This document shows positions 14,666 through 22,618 of a DNA stretch of 30,368 bases, piece after piece. The first letter of the stretch is position 1, and every line of letters begins with the position of its first letter. The stretch lies in assembly GCA_002343325.1 (NCBI GenBank), contig DDSG01000155.1, positions 1-30,368 of the forward strand, written 5' to 3'. The notes beneath the pieces were generated by a model that worked only from the letters and a program-made list of their open reading frames with translations, was not told where the DNA came from and did no database searches. The stretch is from Phycisphaerales bacterium UBA2396. Its GTDB lineage: Bacteria > Planctomycetota > Phycisphaerae > Phycisphaerales > UBA1924. Made by a program: the position numbers and the translations under genes.

Positions 14666-15349
14666 ATGGTGATCCGGACGATGAAGTGGCTGAAGCGGAT
14701 GGTGAGGCCGCCGGTGGTGGTCGGGAAGGTGAGTTACGACTGTCCGCGGCTACGTCTGGGGACGGAGTACGGGGGTTGGACGATCAATCCGGACCTGATC
14801 GGGCGGGATTCGGTGATTTACTCGGCGGGTATCGGCGAGGACGCCTCGTGGGACCTGGCGATGATCGAACGGTTCGGCGTGACGGTGCACGGATTTGATC
14901 CGACGCCCAGGTCGATCGCGTGGGTGAAGTCAAGCCGTATGCCGGCGGGGTTTGTGATGCACCCGTACGGGCTGTCGCCGTCCGACGGTGAGCTTGTGTT
15001 CCACGCGCCGGAGAATCCGTCGCACGTCTCAGTGTCGGTGCTGGAACGAGCGACGAAGACGGAGCGGATCGTGCTGCCCGTGCGAGAGATCGTGGGGATC
15101 ATGCAGGAGCTGGGGCACGAGCAGATCGACGTGCTGAAAATGGACATCGAGGGGTCGGAGTACGAGGTGATCGAGGACCTGCTGGCGCGGAAGATCCCGG
15201 TGAGGCAGTTGCTGGTGGAGTATCACCACCGATTCCCGGGCGTGGGCAACCAGAAGACGCTGGCGTCGATCGAGTTGCTCGAGCGGCACGGGTACCGGCT
15301 GTTCAACATCTCACGGAGTGCGGAGGAGTACTCGTTCGTGAAGGTGTGA
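14666..15349 (+). CDS. FkbM-family SAM-dependent methyltransferase
   Basis: The protein is 227 aa with a GGAGG site about 10 nt before the ATG. A short basic N-terminus is followed by VIYSAGIGEDASWDLAMIERFG, corresponding to SAM-binding motif I, then VHGFDPTPRS with the acidic residue that binds the ribose. VLKMDIEGSEYEVIEDLL is the FkbM signature, and LLVEYHHRF follows. The family O-methylates sugars or polyketides, and copies in glycan clusters usually modify surface polysaccharide. It starts about 110 bp from the divergent glycosyltransferase and ends 9 nt from the convergent fucose-synthase gene. Confidence 0.88.
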   Translation: MVIRTMKWLKRMVRPPVVVGKVSYDCPRLRLGTEYGGWTINPDLIGRDSVIYSAGIGEDASWDLAMIERFGVTVHGFDPTPRSIAWVKSSRMPAGFVMHPYGLSPSDGELVFHAPENPSHVSVSVLERATKTERIVLPVREIVGIMQELGHEQIDVLKMDIEGSEYEVIEDLLARKIPVRQLLVEYHHRFPGVGNQKTLASIELLERHGYRLFNISRSAEEYSFVKV

Positions 15350-15358
15350 AGCGCCGGC

Positions 15359-16330
15359 TCAGGAGTTGGCGCGGTACCACTCGATGGTTCGTTTGAGGCC
15401 TTCCTCGAAGCCGACGGCGGCCCGGAAGCCCAGGAGTTTTTCCGCCCGCTCGGTGGAGAGGCATCGCCTGGGCTGGCCGTCGGGCTTGGTGGAATCCCAA
15501 CGGATGCCGCCTTGGAAACCTGTGAGCTTGACGATGAGCTCGACGAGGTTCTTGATGGTGATTTCGAACCCCGCGCCGAGGTTGACGGGCGTGGGGTCGT
15601 TCATGGTTTCGGCGGCGCGGACGATGCCCTCGGCGGCGTCCTGCACGTAGAGGAATTCGCGGCTGGCCGAGCCGGTTCCCCAGCAGACGATTTCCTTGTC
15701 GCCCCTGCGCTGGGCCTCGACGCACTTGCGGATAAGTGCGGGGATGACGTGGGAGGAGTGGAGGTCGAAGTTGTCGTGCGGGCCGTAGAGGTTGACGGGG
15801 AGGACGTAGGCGCTGCGGAAGCCGTATTGGAGTTTGTAGGCGTCGAGCATCTGCCAGGCAGCCTTTTTGGCGACGCCGTAGGGTGCGTTGGTTTCTTCGG
15901 GGTAGCCGTTCCAGAGTTCATCTTCGTGGAAGGGGACGGGAGTGAACTTGGGGTAGGCGCAAATGGTGCCGACCTGAACGAAGGAGCCGCCGCGTTGATG
16001 GAGTCCGTCGAGGCGGGCCTGCTCGATGAGGTGGAGGGCCATGGCCATGTTGGCGAAGAAGTAGCGTCCCGGGTTGTCGCGATTGGCGCCGATGCCGCCG
16101 ACTTCCGCGGCGAGGTGGATGATGAGGTCGCACTTTTCCTTGCCGAAGGCGTTTCGGACGAGCCGAGTGACATCCGTTTGATTGGTGAGATCGAACTGAG
16201 CCCTTCGTGGGACGAAGATGTTGTGCTGGGGGACGCCGCGGTCTCGGAGGGCCTGGCAGACGAATCGGCCGAGGAAACCGGCGCCGCCGGTGACGATGAC
16301 GCGGCGTTCCTGGAGGGGTTTTTCGGACAT
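15359..16330 (-). CDS. fcl: GDP-L-fucose synthase
   Basis: A 323-aa extended SDR, the usual size. The Rossmann motif GGAGFLG is at 15-21. Family-specific HLAAEVGGIGANRDNPG is followed by GTICAYPK, with Thr122 in place of the usual Ser and Cys124 matching the catalytic Cys of the E. coli enzyme. YGVAKK supplies Tyr151 and Lys155, and NLYGPHDNFD has His185, matching the catalytic His. The enzyme epimerises and reduces GDP-4-keto-6-deoxymannose to GDP-L-fucose. Its partner GDP-mannose 4,6-dehydratase is not in the window. The start has GGAGG 9 nt upstream. It supplies fucose for surface glycan. Confidence 0.9.
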   Translation of the reverse strand: MSEKPLQERRVIVTGGAGFLGRFVCQALRDRGVPQHNIFVPRRAQFDLTNQTDVTRLVRNAFGKEKCDLIIHLAAEVGGIGANRDNPGRYFFANMAMALHLIEQARLDGLHQRGGSFVQVGTICAYPKFTPVPFHEDELWNGYPEETNAPYGVAKKAAWQMLDAYKLQYGFRSAYVLPVNLYGPHDNFDLHSSHVIPALIRKCVEAQRRGDKEIVCWGTGSASREFLYVQDAAEGIVRAAETMNDPTPVNLGAGFEITIKNLVELIVKLTGFQGGIRWDSTKPDGQPRRCLSTERAEKLLGFRAAVGFEEGLKRTIEWYRANS

Positions 16331-16492
16331 GCGGGAGAACCTCCGAACAAAGCGGATGCGAAGAGGCGGGACGACCGACTATATCGGTCCGGGGTTGGGG
16401 ATCCTGAGGCGAACGATCGGCGTTGGGCTTGGGAAAAGTTCGGAGACGCCGGGCGTGTCGAGCGCGGCAGGGTTCGCTAGCATGACGACCAG

Positions 16493-18262
16493 ATGAGTGA
16501 AGTCCCCAGCCAACTGCCGAACGAACCGCGTTCGGGTGAGGAAGCGGCATCGAGCCAGCCGGGCCGGTTGGGCCGGCATGTTGGTTCGGGGGCGGCGTGG
16601 ATGATGGCGGCGACGATCCTGGTGAAGATCGCGACGTTCGCGTCGCAGATCGTGCTGGGCAAGTTGCTGACGGACAAGGAGTTCGGGCTGTACGCGGCGG
16701 CGGTGGCCTCGGCGAAGCTGCTGAGCATCTGTCAGGACGCGGGCGTTCGGGACTTGCTGGTTCAGCGCGGGAGCGGGGAGTATCCGCGGTTGTCGGGCCC
16801 GATCTTCTGGTTCGCCGGGGCGTTCAACCTGAGCGTGGGGGCGTTGATCGCGGTGTTGGCGTGGCCGATCGCCCATTACTGGTATCAGGAGCCCAGGCTG
16901 GTGCCGATGCTGCTGGTGCTGGCGATGGCGATGCCGCTGGGCACGCCGTCGGCGATTCTGCAGGCGAAGCTCCGACTCGATCTGCGTTTTGCGGCGACGA
17001 GCTGGGTGATGATCGTCAACGGGCTGATCCGGCAGATCTCCACGGTCTGCCTGGCGCTGGCGGCGGTGGGCGAGATGAGCTTTGTCTACCCGGTGCTGAT
17101 CTGTGCGCTGGTGGACAGTGTGCTGTCGTGGTGGCTGACGCGGGATCGCCCGTGGACGAGGCCACCGATGATCTCGTCGTGGCTCACGCTGTTCCGAGAG
17201 TCGAAGTGGTTGATTTTCGGGTCGGTGGCGAATTTGCTGATCGATCGGGGCCCGTATCTGGTGATGCAGCCGACGCTGGTGTTTTTGGGGACGTCGGTGG
17301 GGAAGGCGACATCGATCACGGGGGCGTACTTCTGGGCGTTTGAAATCACGGCCCAGCTCGGGGTGCTGCTGTCGTTCAACATGCAGCAGGTGCTGATGCC
17401 AATTCTGTCGCGTCTGAAGGACAATACCGAACGGCTGAGACGGGCCTCGCTGCGGGCGATGGCCGGGCTGATGATGATCGGGTCGGCGATGAGCCTCGGG
17501 ATGGCGGTCACGATGGACCCCCTCGAGAAGCTCATTTTCGGTGGCAAGTGGGAGCACGCGACGGGTGCGGTGGCGATCTTCGGGCTGTTCTTCCCCTTCC
17601 GGATTCTCTACGGGCTGACGACGGCGGCGCAGGTGGCGACCGGGCGGTTCCGTCAGTGGTGCCTGTACTCGTTCATCGAGGGGCTGGCCTTCACCGCGTC
17701 GGGCGCGCTGGCGGCGTACATCGCGGCGGAAGGGATCTTCGGGCCGCGGTTCGGGGTGGACGCGACGTCGCTCGCGTGGATCACGGGCGGGACGCTGGCG
17801 GTGGCCCGCGTTCTGGTGACGATCCGCGTGATGAAGGAGATCGGGATTTCGCGACGGGAGACGTTTGTCGAATTGTTCTGGCCTTGGCTGCTCGCGGTGC
17901 TCAGCGCGGGCGTGGCCTGGAGCGTGGACGACTCGATGGGGATCGAGGGTCAGGTTGTTCGGCAGTGGGCGGTGATCGACGGCGTGCCTCAGATGGTCGA
18001 GCTGGCGGTCCGCGACGGCGAAGGGGTGGCCGGGCTTGTGGTGTCGCAGGTGAAATGGCTGTTCGCCGAGCCCGCGATGCAGGCGGCGGTGATCGAACTG
18101 ATCCGGCTGATGGCGATCGGCGTCACGATGGTGGCGACGTTCGTGATTTCGGCGCGGATGCTGATGCCCGACGTGCTCCGGGAAGCCTGCGGCGTGGCTC
18201 CGCGACGGCTCGGTCTGCCCGCGGCCAGGCTGCTTCGGCTTGAGGAGCCCACGCGTGAGTGA
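16493..18262 (+). CDS. Wzx-type polysaccharide/lipid-linked oligosaccharide flippase
   Basis: A polytopic 589-aa membrane protein of the polysaccharide-transport branch of the MOP superfamily. It begins with a hydrophilic 30-residue tail, then SGAAWMMAATILVKIATF and LGKLLTDKEFGLYAAAVA, the typical first two helices. A dozen or so hydrophobic segments follow. LGTPSAILQAKLRLDLRF is characteristic of the WzxC-like subgroup. Near the C-terminus about 60 hydrophilic residues (about 480-540, between WLLAVLSAGVAWS and the last helix) form an unusual extra loop. It would move lipid-linked glycan units across the inner membrane, using precursors from the neighbouring nucleotide-sugar genes. No strong ribosome-binding site was seen. 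It ends 21 nt before gatB. Confidence 0.85.
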   Translation: MSEVPSQLPNEPRSGEEAASSQPGRLGRHVGSGAAWMMAATILVKIATFASQIVLGKLLTDKEFGLYAAAVASAKLLSICQDAGVRDLLVQRGSGEYPRLSGPIFWFAGAFNLSVGALIAVLAWPIAHYWYQEPRLVPMLLVLAMAMPLGTPSAILQAKLRLDLRFAATSWVMIVNGLIRQISTVCLALAAVGEMSFVYPVLICALVDSVLSWWLTRDRPWTRPPMISSWLTLFRESKWLIFGSVANLLIDRGPYLVMQPTLVFLGTSVGKATSITGAYFWAFEITAQLGVLLSFNMQQVLMPILSRLKDNTERLRRASLRAMAGLMMIGSAMSLGMAVTMDPLEKLIFGGKWEHATGAVAIFGLFFPFRILYGLTTAAQVATGRFRQWCLYSFIEGLAFTASGALAAYIAAEGIFGPRFGVDATSLAWITGGTLAVARVLVTIRVMKEIGISRRETFVELFWPWLLAVLSAGVAWSVDDSMGIEGQVVRQWAVIDGVPQMVELAVRDGEGVAGLVVSQVKWLFAEPAMQAAVIELIRLMAIGVTMVATFVISARMLMPDVLREACGVAPRRLGLPAARLLRLEEPTRE

Positions 18263-18283
18263 GGCGTCGGGTAGGATCTTCGC

Positions 18284-19840
18284 GTGAGCCGGAGCCTTGA
18301 GGACATTCGGTCGGTGCGGCTGATTGTGGGGCTTGAGATCCACGTCGAGCTGGCGACGCGGAGCAAGATGTTCTCGCGTGCGCCGAGCCCGGCGTGCGCG
18401 GAGCACGAGCATGCCGAGCCGAACACGCTGACGGATGCGACGGTGCTGGCGTTGCCCGGGTCGCTGCCGGTGATGAACCGCGGGGCGGTCGAGATGGCGA
18501 TGCGTGTGGGGCTGGCTCTGGGATGTCGTGTGGCGGGCGTAGCGAAGTGGGATCGGAAGAACTACTTCTATCCGGACATGCCCAAGGCGTACCAGATCAG
18601 CCAGTACGACCTGCCACTGTGCTTCGACGGCGCGGTGGATGTGCCGGGGGTTGACGAGCAGGGGTTGCCGGATCCGGATGGTTCGTGCGGGCGGATCGGG
18701 ATCATCCGGGCGCATCTGGAGGAGGACGCGGGGAAGCTGTTGCATGAATCGCCCGGGGGCGGTGCGATCGACCATTCGATCGTGGATCTCAACCGCGCGG
18801 GGACGCCCCTGCTGGAGATCGTCACGCAGCCGGACTTCGTGTCGGCGGATCAGGTGGTGGCGTTTGCCCGGCAATTGCGGCAGACGTGCCGGGCGCTGGG
18901 CGTGACGCTCGGGGTGATGCAGAAGGGGCACATGCGGTTCGAGCCCAACATCAACGTGGCGTTGGTGCTGACTGATGGCCGCGAGGTGCGCACGCCGGTG
19001 GTGGAGGTGAAGAACCTCAATAGCTTCCGGAGCCTGCGCGGGGCGATCGAGCATGAACTTCGGGAGCAGCCCGGGCGCTGGGTGGCGGATGGGCTCGAGA
19101 TGGGCCCGGGCCGGAAGACCACCCGCGGGTGGGACGACCAGCGGCAGGTGACGTACGTCCAACGTCAGAAGGAAGACGCGGACGACTACCGGTACTTCCC
19201 GGATCCGGATCTGCCGATCGTTGCGCCGGACGAAGCGTGGGTGGAGCGGCTTCGGGGCGGGCTGCCGGAATTGCCGCAGGCGAAGTATGCGCGGTTCATC
19301 CGGGAGTTTGATCTCTCGCGGAAGGAGGCGGCGGCGCTGATCGAGGAGCCGGAGCTGACCGGGCTGTACGAGTCGTCGATCGCGTGCATGCCGGGGGTCG
19401 AGCGTTCGCGTGCGGGGCGCGTGGCGGCGAATCTGCTGCTGCAGGCTGGGCTCAAGCGAGCGAACGAGCGGCAGGTGTCGATGACGGAACTGGGCATCGG
19501 CGCGGAGGCGATCGGCGCGATCGGAGCTCTGCGCGAGGCGGGGCGGATCTCGGCGGCCGGGGCGGATGAGCTATTCGGAGCCTTCTGCGATGGCGGGCCC
19601 GGGCGGAGCGTGGAGGAGGAAGCCGCATCACGCGGGCTGCTGATCGTGCGCGACGATGCGGCGCTGGAACGGTGGTGCGGCGAGGTGATCGCGGGGAATG
19701 CCAAGGCCGCGGAGGACGTTCGAGCGGGGAAGGTGCAGGCGGTGGGCCGGCTGGTGGGCGAGGTGATGAAGAAGGCCGGGGGGTCGGCCGACGCGAAGAC
19801 GGTGCGAGAAGCACTTCTTCGCATGCTGGGTCAGGGCTGA
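18284..19840 (+). CDS. gatB: aspartyl/glutamyl-tRNA(Asn/Gln) amidotransferase subunit B
   Basis: A 518-aa protein with GTG start, preceded by AGGA at 8-nt spacing. IVGLEIHVEL and KNYFYPDMPKAYQISQYD are GatB landmarks, and VDLNRAGTPLLEIV (about 167-180) is the family signature. The C-terminal tail (about 370-518) is the YqeY-like tRNA-binding domain. GatB binds and activates misacylated Glu-tRNA(Gln) or Asp-tRNA(Asn) within the GatCAB complex. gatA and gatC are not in the window, so the genes are dispersed. The gene runs in the same direction as the flippase, but functional linkage is unlikely. Its last 10 bases overlap the end of the convergent NAD synthetase gene. Confidence 0.95.
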   Translation: MSRSLEDIRSVRLIVGLEIHVELATRSKMFSRAPSPACAEHEHAEPNTLTDATVLALPGSLPVMNRGAVEMAMRVGLALGCRVAGVAKWDRKNYFYPDMPKAYQISQYDLPLCFDGAVDVPGVDEQGLPDPDGSCGRIGIIRAHLEEDAGKLLHESPGGGAIDHSIVDLNRAGTPLLEIVTQPDFVSADQVVAFARQLRQTCRALGVTLGVMQKGHMRFEPNINVALVLTDGREVRTPVVEVKNLNSFRSLRGAIEHELREQPGRWVADGLEMGPGRKTTRGWDDQRQVTYVQRQKEDADDYRYFPDPDLPIVAPDEAWVERLRGGLPELPQAKYARFIREFDLSRKEAAALIEEPELTGLYESSIACMPGVERSRAGRVAANLLLQAGLKRANERQVSMTELGIGAEAIGAIGALREAGRISAAGADELFGAFCDGGPGRSVEEEAASRGLLIVRDDAALERWCGEVIAGNAKAAEDVRAGKVQAVGRLVGEVMKKAGGSADAKTVREALLRMLGQG

Positions 19841-21579
19841 GGGTTCGTGGGCGGGGAAGCCCAGGGGCGATAGCGCTGCGCGATGGGCATGCGCCGGCCC
19901 GAGCCGAAGGCGACGCTGGTCAGCTTGAGCCCGGTGGCGGCCTGTCTTCGCTTGTACTCGGAAAGATCGATCATGCGGCAGACGCGGCGGACGACGTCGG
20001 GAGCAAAGCCGGTGGCTCGCTCGATCTCGTCGGGGCTTGCGTGCTGCTCGACCGCGAGCTCGATGATCCGGTCGAGCACGTCGTAGGGTGGCAGGCTGTC
20101 CTGGTCGGTCTGGTTGGGGCGCAGCTCCGCGGAGGGAGGCTTGTCGATCGATCGCGGCGGAATGGGAAGGCCCGAAAGGCCGGTGATGCCGAGGCGATCC
20201 GGGTTGGCGTTGATCCAGCGGGAGAGGCGGTACACGAGGGCCTTGGTGACGTCGCTGAGCACGGCCAGCCCGCCGTTCATGTCGCCGTAGAGGGTGCAAT
20301 AGCCGACGGCGGACTCGCTCTTGTTGCCGGTGGTCAGGACGATGGCTCCGGTGCGATTGGAAATCGCCATCAGCATCGTGCCGCGGAGTCGGGACTGGAG
20401 ATTCTCTTCGGCCAGGTCTGGGGTGATCTGCCCGAGCGCTGGCTGATCGAGATGCCGGAGTACCCGATCGATCCCGGAGCCGGAGGATTCGAACGCGCCG
20501 GTGATCGGCATGACCTCGTGTCGGATCCCCAGCGCCCGCGCGGATTCGGCGGCATCGGCGAGCGAGTGGTCGGAGGAGAAGGGGCCGGGCATCGCAATGC
20601 CTGTGACATTGGCGGGTCCGAGGGCGGCCGCAGCGAGCACGGCGGTGAGTGCGGAGTCGATGCCGCCCGAGAGGCCGATGAGGGCCGCGCTGAACCCGGT
20701 CTTCCGGCAGTAGTCGCGGATGCCGAGCACGAGCGCTCGAAACGCCAGCTCTTCCTCCGAACCGGACAACAGCGGGTCGGGCACGGGGCGGGGCGTCGTC
20801 TGAACCGATAGATCGACGATCGTGACCGCTTCGGCAAAGCCCGGTCCTGCGCCGAGCAAGACACCCTGCGGACTGAGTACGGCAGCGTGCCCATCGAAAA
20901 TCAGTTCGTCGTTTCCGCCGACCTGATTGACGGCAGCGACATAGACCCCATGGCGTACGGCGTGGTCTCGCAGGATGGCGCGATGGCGTGCCCCTTTGCC
21001 CAGCACGAACGGGCTGGCGGAGGGGTTCACGATGATCTCGGCGCCCGCGGCGACCAGATCGGGGACCGGATCGGCCACGCCCGCGTATCGAGCGGCAAAG
21101 CCGGCGTCCTGCCCCTTCCAGAGATCTTCGCAGATCGAGAGCCCCACCTTTCGCGTCTTGCCCGAACGGGTGGGAACCTCGACGATGGTGGGCCGGTTGC
21201 CGGGCGTGAAGTAGCGGTCCTCGTCGAAGACGTCGTAGGTCGGGAGAAGACGCTTGACGTAAAGGGTTCTCTCGCTGTCGCGGGTCGCGAGGAGTGCGTT
21301 GTGGATCGAGCCACCCTGTCCTCGGATGGGCAAACCGAACACCACAGTGATCGCCCGTGGGACCTGCTGAACGATTCGGTCGGCGTGGCGCTCGCAGGAC
21401 TCCAGGAAGTCGCGGCGGAGCAGCAGGTCTCGTGGCGGGTACCCGCAAAGGGCCAACTCGGGGAACACCACCAGATCGGCGCCTTCACGGGCAGCCTGGG
21501 CTGTCCGCTCGAGGATCAGGTCGGCGTTGTACGCCAGGTCGCCGATGGTCGGATTGATCTGGGCGAGAGCCAAACGCAT
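19831..21579 (-). CDS. nadE: glutamine-dependent NAD+ synthetase
   Basis: A 582-aa two-domain enzyme. The N-terminal nitrilase-like glutaminase domain has the full Glu-Lys-Cys triad: Glu41 in FPELALCGYPPRD, Lys109 in YVKRLLPTYDVFDE and Cys150 in LSICEDLW. The C-terminal ATP-pyrophosphatase domain carries the P-loop SGGIDS (304-309). It converts deamido-NAD to NAD using ammonia channelled from glutamine. The start ATG (21577-21579) begins MRLALAQINPTIGDL, the normal N-terminus; the long open frame upstream is an antisense-like extension. The ATG comes 1 nt after the stop of the upstream membrane-protein gene (TAACATG), so translation is probably coupled. Confidence 0.95.
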   Translation of the reverse strand: MRLALAQINPTIGDLAYNADLILERTAQAAREGADLVVFPELALCGYPPRDLLLRRDFLESCERHADRIVQQVPRAITVVFGLPIRGQGGSIHNALLATRDSERTLYVKRLLPTYDVFDEDRYFTPGNRPTIVEVPTRSGKTRKVGLSICEDLWKGQDAGFAARYAGVADPVPDLVAAGAEIIVNPSASPFVLGKGARHRAILRDHAVRHGVYVAAVNQVGGNDELIFDGHAAVLSPQGVLLGAGPGFAEAVTIVDLSVQTTPRPVPDPLLSGSEEELAFRALVLGIRDYCRKTGFSAALIGLSGGIDSALTAVLAAAALGPANVTGIAMPGPFSSDHSLADAAESARALGIRHEVMPITGAFESSGSGIDRVLRHLDQPALGQITPDLAEENLQSRLRGTMLMAISNRTGAIVLTTGNKSESAVGYCTLYGDMNGGLAVLSDVTKALVYRLSRWINANPDRLGITGLSGLPIPPRSIDKPPSAELRPNQTDQDSLPPYDVLDRIIELAVEQHASPDEIERATGFAPDVVRRVCRMIDLSEYKRRQAATGLKLTSVAFGSGRRMPIAQRYRPWASPPTNPQP

Positions 21580-21580
21580 G

Positions 21581-22618
21581 TTACGGCGATGGTAGGGTGC
21601 CGCCGGTCGCCGGCCCCTGCGCCAGCCGATGAACCCGCAGTCTCCACGCGCCCCACGCGGCGGCGAGCACGAAGATGACCAGTTCCGAAAGGAGCATGAA
21701 GACAAGCACGACTTCGAACTTGTCGGCGGCGGCGGCCTGGCGCACGCGGGCGATCCAGGTCGTGCCGGCCTCCTGCGAGCCCATCGCGCCCGATGGCAGC
21801 AGCGTCGCGATGGCGAAACGGAACGCTCCATAGACGATCGATTCGCCGAACGTGACGCCCGCACCGGCAATCTTGGCGCACAGGGCCAGTCTGGCGGCGA
21901 TCACGAGAAGATCCGCCGCCCGCAGCGCCATCTGAGCCGCCAGCCAGCCCGGGTGCGCGAGCATGTCAAACCCCGCATGAACTTTGGCGGCCAACGGACC
22001 GGTGACCGTCGGAACAAGTCGCTTCGGAGTCAGCTTCGCGAGCACGTTGCGAAAGCGCTCGAGCCCCGCCGGACCCGCGAAGATCCGCGCGAGCGAGCAC
22101 ACGACGACGTGCGAGGCGATCAGGCCGCCAAGAACGAACACGAACCACCACAGATCGATCGTGGGGTGAAAGAGCGAGGTGAAGAACACGGGATTGGTGG
22201 CGGCCGAGATGCCGATGGTGACGGCGACAAACCAGGCGCCGATGGTGAGGACGGGGACGCCGTCGCGGCGGTTGTGGACCAGCACGCGGAAGACGATGCT
22301 CAGCTTGAAGGGGAGATACGCAAGGGTTGTTGCGACGGCGTTGGTCGCGAGGACGTCTTTCCATCCGAGCCTGCGGACGGGGCGGAGGGTGGCCCAGAAG
22401 ATCGAGCCATTGAGCACAAGCGTGAGCATCGTGAGCCCCGCGAGCATGGCGAGATCGGCGGCCGAGGCGTCCGCGATGCGCCGCCAGGCGTCGCGATTTC
22501 GCTCGGCGAAGGCCTGCGAGAGGACCCAGGCGAGCAGCCCGAGCCCCGCGGCGAAGAAGAACGTCTGCATCGCGATCCTGGCCCAGCGAGAGAAGCCCGC
22601 ACGCGGTTGATCACTCAT
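21581..22618 (-). CDS. LPG-synthase transmembrane domain / UPF0104-type membrane protein
   Basis: A 345-aa polytopic protein with about eight hydrophobic segments. FGESIVYGAFRFAIATLLP followed by SGAMGSQEAG matches the conserved loop of the lysylphosphatidylglycerol synthase transmembrane / TIGR00374 family, also linked to glycolipid flippases such as AglD neighbours. It lacks the soluble aminoacyl-transferase domain of MprF. Its ATG (22616-22618) overlaps the last 8 nt of the upstream glycosyltransferase-like gene. Together they suggest handling of lipid-linked sugars or lipids at the inner membrane; this is inference from family and context. Confidence 0.8.
   Translation of the reverse strand: MSDQPRAGFSRWARIAMQTFFFAAGLGLLAWVLSQAFAERNRDAWRRIADASAADLAMLAGLTMLTLVLNGSIFWATLRPVRRLGWKDVLATNAVATTLAYLPFKLSIVFRVLVHNRRDGVPVLTIGAWFVAVTIGISAATNPVFFTSLFHPTIDLWWFVFVLGGLIASHVVVCSLARIFAGPAGLERFRNVLAKLTPKRLVPTVTGPLAAKVHAGFDMLAHPGWLAAQMALRAADLLVIAARLALCAKIAGAGVTFGESIVYGAFRFAIATLLPSGAMGSQEAGTTWIARVRQAAAADKFEVVLVFMLLSELVIFVLAAAWGAWRLRVHRLAQGPATGGTLPSP

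Noticed and set aside
16379..19162. A 927-codon minus-strand open frame opposite the flippase and gatB genes.
   Set aside because: It crosses two unrelated real genes on the other strand and is composed almost entirely of Arg, His, Pro and Gln.
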